Of a stretch of DNA of 7,364 nt, positions 4,283 to 7,364 are shown piece by piece. This stretch comes from Bacillota bacterium (GTDB taxonomy: Bacteria; Bacillota; Bacilli; Calditerricolales; Calditerricolaceae): contig PKQU01000103.1 in assembly GCA_017577925.1 (NCBI GenBank), positions 1 to 7,364 of the forward strand, read 5' to 3'. Below the pieces are notes generated by a model, which saw only the letters and a program-made list of their open reading frames with translations, was not told the origin of the DNA and made no database searches. A program made the position numbers and the translations under genes. Position 1 is the stretch's first letter. Each line of letters opens with the position of its first letter.

Positions 4283-6664
4283 ATGGGGCCCTTGACAAGC
4301 GATGAACGAGCGGTGCGCGAGGCCGTGGCCCTGCTTGCGCCGACGGGGCGCGGCGAAGTATTCTGGCTGGATCCCACGGGCATGTTGCGGTGGGCGCGGT
4401 GGCCGGATGACGGGGGCGGTTTGCGAACGCTGCGGGCCAGGCCGGCGGTGACCTGCTTTTCCGCCACGGGCTCCGCGCGACGGGCGCACCTTGTGTGCGC
4501 CACGGTGGAGGGGGAAGTGTGCTGCGGACAGCTTCAAGGGGATGCGTGGGCCTGGTTCCCCCTCCTTTCCCTGTCCGCGACCCATGACCGCATCGCGCGC
4601 CTCATCCTCTTACCGGCACCCGGCGGGGACCTGTTGGCCCTTGTTCTGGCGCGCCTTCGCACCACGCAGCGGTGGGAACTGCTCACCTGCCGTTTGAGCG
4701 GAGAGCCGGCCGACGGCACGATGGCGCTGCGCCGCACCGGAGCGGTTCGGTTCCCGGCGCCCCCGCGGGGCCCCGCGCCGCTTCAGGCCCTGTACCGGGC
4801 GTGGGTTCCTCCTGTTGCCGCGGCGATGGGGAGCGACGGCACCCTCCACGTGCTGCATGTCCATCCCGAGGGTGACGGGCGCATGGCCCTACACCTGCTG
4901 TCGCGCCATGGCCGCGGGGTAAAATGGCAGCACCGGCGGATGTCCGTTCAGGGCAGCGCGGCCCACCCGTGCCTGACGCGCGATGGTTCGGGAGTCGTTT
5001 GGGCGGCGTGGAAGGAGGGGGACGGCGAAGGCTTCCGGTATGTGGTGATGCCCCTGACCCGGGAGTCCCCCGTTCCTCCCCTGACGGTGGCGGCAGGTGA
5101 GGCGACGGATCGCCCACCGGCCCTTGCGGCGCTGGGAGATGGGGTGGGGTTTCTGTGCCACGACGGGGCCCGGTGGCGGCTCTATCGCGTGACCACCCGG
5201 CACGGGTCCCCGGCCGTTTCCGCGCAAGAAGTGGCACTGCCCGCCGAGGCGGAGGCAGCGGGGTCCCTGTGGCTGGCCGCCTCCCCGGACGGGTGCCCGT
5301 TCCTGCTGCATCTTCCGCAAGACGTCCCGGACGGCGTGGCCCCTGTGCTCCTCCGGGTGGCGGACGGTGCGCCCGGGGAAGAGCCCGAAGCCGCGGAGCA
5401 CAAATCGGGATCGTACCGGCCTGCCGCATGGCCGCACCGATGCAAGCGGCAACGGCGATTTCGCCGCCCGGCAAGCGCGCGCCGCGTCCGGATGCCGGGA
5501 CGGTGGGCCGCACTGGCGTTAGCGCTCTGGGTCGCGGCAGGGCTTGCGGGCAGCGAACCGGTTGGGCGCCCCCTCGCGCTGCCGTACGTCGTGCAGGCGA
5601 TCCCGGTTTCCGAGGTGGTGGAACTTCGCGGCACGGCGGTGCCGCCCCGCACCATCGTGGTGCGCGCTCCCCGCGCCGGTCGTGTCGACCAGGTATGGGC
5701 GCGTCCCGGCGTGCGCGTGGCGGCGGGGGAGGCCTTGGTGACCTATGCCGAGCCGGGGATCGAGGCGGAGCGGCGCCGCTTGGTGTACAGGAGAGAACTC
5801 CTCCGCCTCGAGCGCGACGCCTTTGCGGCCGCCAAGGAGTGGACCCTCCACGCGCCGGTGCGCGGACAGGTGGCCGAGGCGCCAATCGTGCCCGGAGACC
5901 CCGTGCACAGCGGTCAGGTGCTGGTGCGGCTGCGGGATGCGGCCGGGCGAACGACGGTGGACCTCACCGCGGCGCGGGACGGCGTGGTGCGGCAGCTGCA
6001 CGTGGCGGTGAACGAACGGGTCGCGCGCGGGGCTCCGCTGGTGACGGTTGAGCATCCCCCAACGGTGCTGGCGTGGAAAAAGGCGTCGTTGGCACTCGAA
6101 CAGGTGGAGCGGGAATTGGAGGCGTTGGCGCGTCGCGCGCGAGAGAAAACGATCACGGCCCCGCAGGCGGGGACCGTGATCGAGGTGAACATCACGCCCG
6201 GCGCGGTTGTTGCGGCGAACGAGCCGGTGGTGAGGCTTCGGGAAGGGGATGTGGTCCGGGTGATCGTTTCGCTCGACGGGCGGTGGGTGGCCCCGGTACG
6301 GCCGGGCCACCCGGTGCGCGTGTGGCCGGAGGGTGAGGCGAAGGAGCCGTTGGTGGGGACGGTGCGGGAAATCCGGCCACAGCCCGGGAGCGACCGGGTT
6401 TTCCTCGTGACGGATGTGCCGGTCCCGCCGGCCGAACCGGATCCGGTGACGGGAGCGGTGACCGTGCGGCTGGTCGTCCCGCGGTGTTCCGCCTGCCTCG
6501 CCGTGCCGGTTTCCTACTTGCACGGCACGGACGCCCAGCCCTACGTGCACCTGCGTCTTCCCGGGGGAGAGGTGATCCGCCAACGGGTATCGGTGGGCGT
6601 CCGAGGGGGCGGCCTGGTGGAGATCCGCCACGGCGTGGCGCCCGGCGACGTCCTTCTCCCCTAA
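4283..6664 (+). CDS. Propeller-like / single-pass membrane / HlyD-RND adaptor fusion protein
   Basis: A 793-residue protein with three parts. Residues 1 to about 370 contain recurring strand-turn-strand units with D-G turns (FWLDPTGML near 27, SDGTLHVLHV at 184-193, LTRDGSGVVWAAW from 231, AASPDG near 332), which suggests a beta-propeller, though no named family is recognised. Residues about 372-403 are strongly basic. Residues about 408-423 (LALALWVAAGLAG region) form one hydrophobic segment. The positive-inside rule puts the propeller in the cytoplasm and the rest outside. Residues 460-655 hold lipoyl half-motifs and two short helical stretches of the HlyD/RND membrane-fusion family, then a beta-barrel and a membrane-proximal-like end (VEIRHGVAPGDVLL). 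No transporter partner is encoded here. ATG 4283 is preferred over the upstream in-frame ATG 4196, which lies inside the terminator stem; a G-rich stretch serves as a weak ribosome site. A separate start for the adaptor at M404 (5492) has no ribosome site but cannot be excluded. Confidence 0.75.
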   Translation: MGPLTSDERAVREAVALLAPTGRGEVFWLDPTGMLRWARWPDDGGGLRTLRARPAVTCFSATGSARRAHLVCATVEGEVCCGQLQGDAWAWFPLLSLSATHDRIARLILLPAPGGDLLALVLARLRTTQRWELLTCRLSGEPADGTMALRRTGAVRFPAPPRGPAPLQALYRAWVPPVAAAMGSDGTLHVLHVHPEGDGRMALHLLSRHGRGVKWQHRRMSVQGSAAHPCLTRDGSGVVWAAWKEGDGEGFRYVVMPLTRESPVPPLTVAAGEATDRPPALAALGDGVGFLCHDGARWRLYRVTTRHGSPAVSAQEVALPAEAEAAGSLWLAASPDGCPFLLHLPQDVPDGVAPVLLRVADGAPGEEPEAAEHKSGSYRPAAWPHRCKRQRRFRRPASARRVRMPGRWAALALALWVAAGLAGSEPVGRPLALPYVVQAIPVSEVVELRGTAVPPRTIVVRAPRAGRVDQVWARPGVRVAAGEALVTYAEPGIEAERRRLVYRRELLRLERDAFAAAKEWTLHAPVRGQVAEAPIVPGDPVHSGQVLVRLRDAAGRTTVDLTAARDGVVRQLHVAVNERVARGAPLVTVEHPPTVLAWKKASLALEQVERELEALARRAREKTITAPQAGTVIEVNITPGAVVAANEPVVRLREGDVVRVIVSLDGRWVAPVRPGHPVRVWPEGEAKEPLVGTVREIRPQPGSDRVFLVTDVPVPPAEPDPVTGAVTVRLVVPRCSACLAVPVSYLHGTDAQPYVHLRLPGGEVIRQRVSVGVRGGGLVEIRHGVAPGDVLLP
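5666..5932 (+). repeat. Adaptor module copy 1: lipoyl half / helix / lipoyl half
   Basis: Residues 462-550 of the propeller-adaptor protein. A first lipoyl half (APRAGRV to GEALVTY, 462-488) is followed by a charged helical stretch (494-519) and a second half opening with KEWTLHAPVRGQV (518-530) and closing GQVLVRL. The pattern AP-x-x-G-x-V, then a PG and a V-x-x-G/N-x-x-[VL] ending recurs in copy 2. Confidence 0.55.
5969..6238 (+). repeat. Adaptor module copy 2: lipoyl half / helix / lipoyl half
   Basis: Residues 563-652 of the same protein. A lipoyl half (AARDGVV to GAPLVTV, 563-589) is followed by a coiled-coil-like helix (598-621) and a half opening with REKTITAPQAGTV (620-632) and closing EPVVRL. 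The second halves of the two copies line up well (KEWTLHAPVRG against REKTITAPQAG), consistent with an old internal duplication. This is seen at protein level only; DNA identity is not obvious. Confidence 0.55.
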
Positions 6665-6674
6665 GGATTGGGGG

Positions 6675-7097
6675 TTATCCGTCCACGACGACCAGCGCTC
6701 GCGGCCAGGCCTTGCCGTCGATGAGACGATAGGCGCGCACGACGGGAAGGGACGTGCGCAAGGAGACGATCAGGTACACCAGATCGTGTGGGGCATGCCG
6801 GAGGTCTTCGCGCGAGGGAACAGCTCGGGCCGTGGGATGGGAGTGGTAGACGGCACACAGGCGTTCTCCCTTGGCACCGATGTGCGCGAGACACCGCGCG
6901 AGATCGGCCGGATCGATCTCGAAGGCGTTGGGACTCTGCAGACGATTGGGCAGCGGCCAACAGGTCAGGGCCCATTCGTCCGTACCGGAGAGAACCCCGC
7001 ACGCCTCGATGGGCTTTTCGCGCAGGCAGTGTGCGATCATGGCCCCATACGCCGATTTGGTGATGCGGAAGGGTGGGGACGGAAAGGGCCTATGCAT
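6675..7097 (-). CDS. JAMM/MPN+ metalloprotease (peptidase family M67, Mov34/PAD-1 type)
   Basis: A 140-residue protein with a complete JAMM zinc site: E31 in EACGVLSG, then H85-S-H87, S95 and D98, spaced as HxH-x7-S-x2-D. Size and motif fit the compact bacterial M67 peptidases. Known members cut isopeptide or peptide bonds after the C-terminal glycines of ubiquitin-like or sulfur-carrier proteins, or release cysteine from such carriers in cysteine synthesis (the Mec type). The substrate here is unknown, because no ThiS/MoaD-like, E1-like or cysteine synthase gene is in view. No signal peptide is seen, so a cytoplasmic enzyme. The ATG at 7097 overlaps the end of the upstream minus-strand gene by 8 bases, so they are probably co-translated; the ribosome site is weak (GTGGAAA). 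M20 (AMIAHC) is a less likely alternative start. The stop lies 10 bases from the convergent adaptor gene. Confidence 0.88.
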   Translation of the reverse strand: MHRPFPSPPFRITKSAYGAMIAHCLREKPIEACGVLSGTDEWALTCWPLPNRLQSPNAFEIDPADLARCLAHIGAKGERLCAVYHSHPTARAVPSREDLRHAPHDLVYLIVSLRTSLPVVRAYRLIDGKAWPRALVVVDG

Positions 7098-7364
7098 GGG
7101 TGCGACGGGGTTTCCACGTCACTTTTCCGCACGTTTGGCATCCTCCTGCTGCGGCAGGGGGGGACGCCGGTTCCGGCATCGGTGGTTCCGCGGGGACGGG
7201 TGTGGGGGCCGGCTGGTGCAGCACTTCCCCGACGCGACGGCGTAAGGGCCGGGGGAAAACCGTCACCTGGACGCCCGGAACCTGGGGTGGACGCCCGGGT
7301 GCTGGCAGGGGAGTGGCGGCAGCAGCCTGCTGGACGTCGTCCGGCGAAAGCGTCGGTTGGATCC
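7090..7364 (-). CDS. Unrecognised proline-rich protein with C-terminal CxxC, N-terminus beyond window
   Basis: The minus-strand frame starting at base 7362 is open for 90 codons to a TAG at 7092-7090. No start is needed within the window, so the gene enters from the right. The sequence is rich in proline and alanine (PLPAPGRPPQVPG, PAPTPVPAEPPMPEP) and poor in hydrophobic core apart from a short VQVTVFPRPLRRRVGEVLHQ stretch, so this end is probably disordered. It closes with GGCQTCGKVTWKPRRTHA, where the CxxC could bind metal or form a disulphide. I do not recognise the family. The case for a real gene rests on the open frame, the 8-base overlap with the start of the JAMM gene and the non-random composition. 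A proline-rich, cysteine-ended protein near spore-polysaccharide genes could be a spore-coat or coat-assembly protein, but that is a guess. Confidence 0.55.
   Translation of the reverse strand, partial: IQPTLSPDDVQQAAAATPLPAPGRPPQVPGVQVTVFPRPLRRRVGEVLHQPAPTPVPAEPPMPEPASPPAAAGGCQTCGKVTWKPRRTHA

Noticed and set aside
4683..5885. 400-codon minus-strand frame, with another of 370 codons at 5519-6631, over the propeller-adaptor gene
   Set aside because: Both are arginine/proline/histidine-rich shadows without motifs. The plus frame has a membrane segment and lipoyl motifs.
5155..6051. 298-codon plus-strand frame overlapping the propeller-adaptor gene, considered as a frameshifted part of it
   Set aside because: Its composition (R/A/G/P-rich) has no adaptor or propeller motif, and the main frame stays coherent across the whole stretch, so no frameshift is needed.
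1..7364. CRISPR arrays, insertion sequences, tRNA or rRNA genes, phage attachment sites
   Set aside because: No spaced direct repeats, transposase motifs, terminal inverted repeats or tRNA-like folds were seen on reading both strands.

Overview
The window is GC-rich and codes on both strands. It looks like chromosome from a spore-forming, possibly thermophilic, member of the Bacillota. The evidence is the strong AGGAGG-type ribosome binding sites, a four-gene dTDP-sugar cassette whose short SpsI- and SpsL-like members resemble the Bacillus spore-coat polysaccharide (sps) genes, a perfect cre-type operator, and a candidate sigma-K promoter. The genus cannot be fixed from the sequence alone.

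Layout. On the minus strand, 1-902 is the N-terminal 300 residues of a glycoside hydrolase family 15 protein, cut by the window edge. A divergent intergenic region of 266 bases (903-1168) follows. It holds a perfect 14-bp palindrome matching the CcpA cre consensus on the hydrolase side and a sigma-K-like promoter facing the sugar operon. On the plus strand, 1169-4186 is a tight operon of spsJ-, spsK-, spsL- and spsI-like genes: dTDP-glucose 4,6-dehydratase, dTDP-4-dehydrorhamnose reductase, a short 3,5-epimerase and a short glucose-1-phosphate thymidylyltransferase. Together they would convert glucose-1-phosphate to dTDP-L-rhamnose or a related 6-deoxyhexose. Coding overlaps and a GTGA junction point to coupled translation, and a strong hairpin with a T-rich tail closes the operon at 4188-4226. 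No glycosyltransferase is present in the window.

Next, 4283-6664 (plus) encodes a 793-residue protein of unusual build: a soluble beta-propeller-like N-terminal half, a very basic linker, one membrane segment, and a C-terminal HlyD/RND-type adaptor half with four lipoyl half-motifs instead of two. It ends 10 bases from the end of a convergent minus-strand pair. That pair is a 140-residue JAMM/MPN+ (M67) metalloprotease at 6675-7097, and upstream of it, overlapping by 8 bases, the C-terminal 90 residues of an unrecognised proline-rich protein with a terminal CxxC (7090 to the window end).

How they may work together: the sps genes most likely supply activated deoxysugar for the spore surface late in sporulation. 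The family-15 hydrolase acts on alpha-glucans or oligosaccharides and is probably under carbon catabolite control. The propeller-adaptor and the JAMM/proline-rich pair have no partner in view, and they are the least explained parts of the window.
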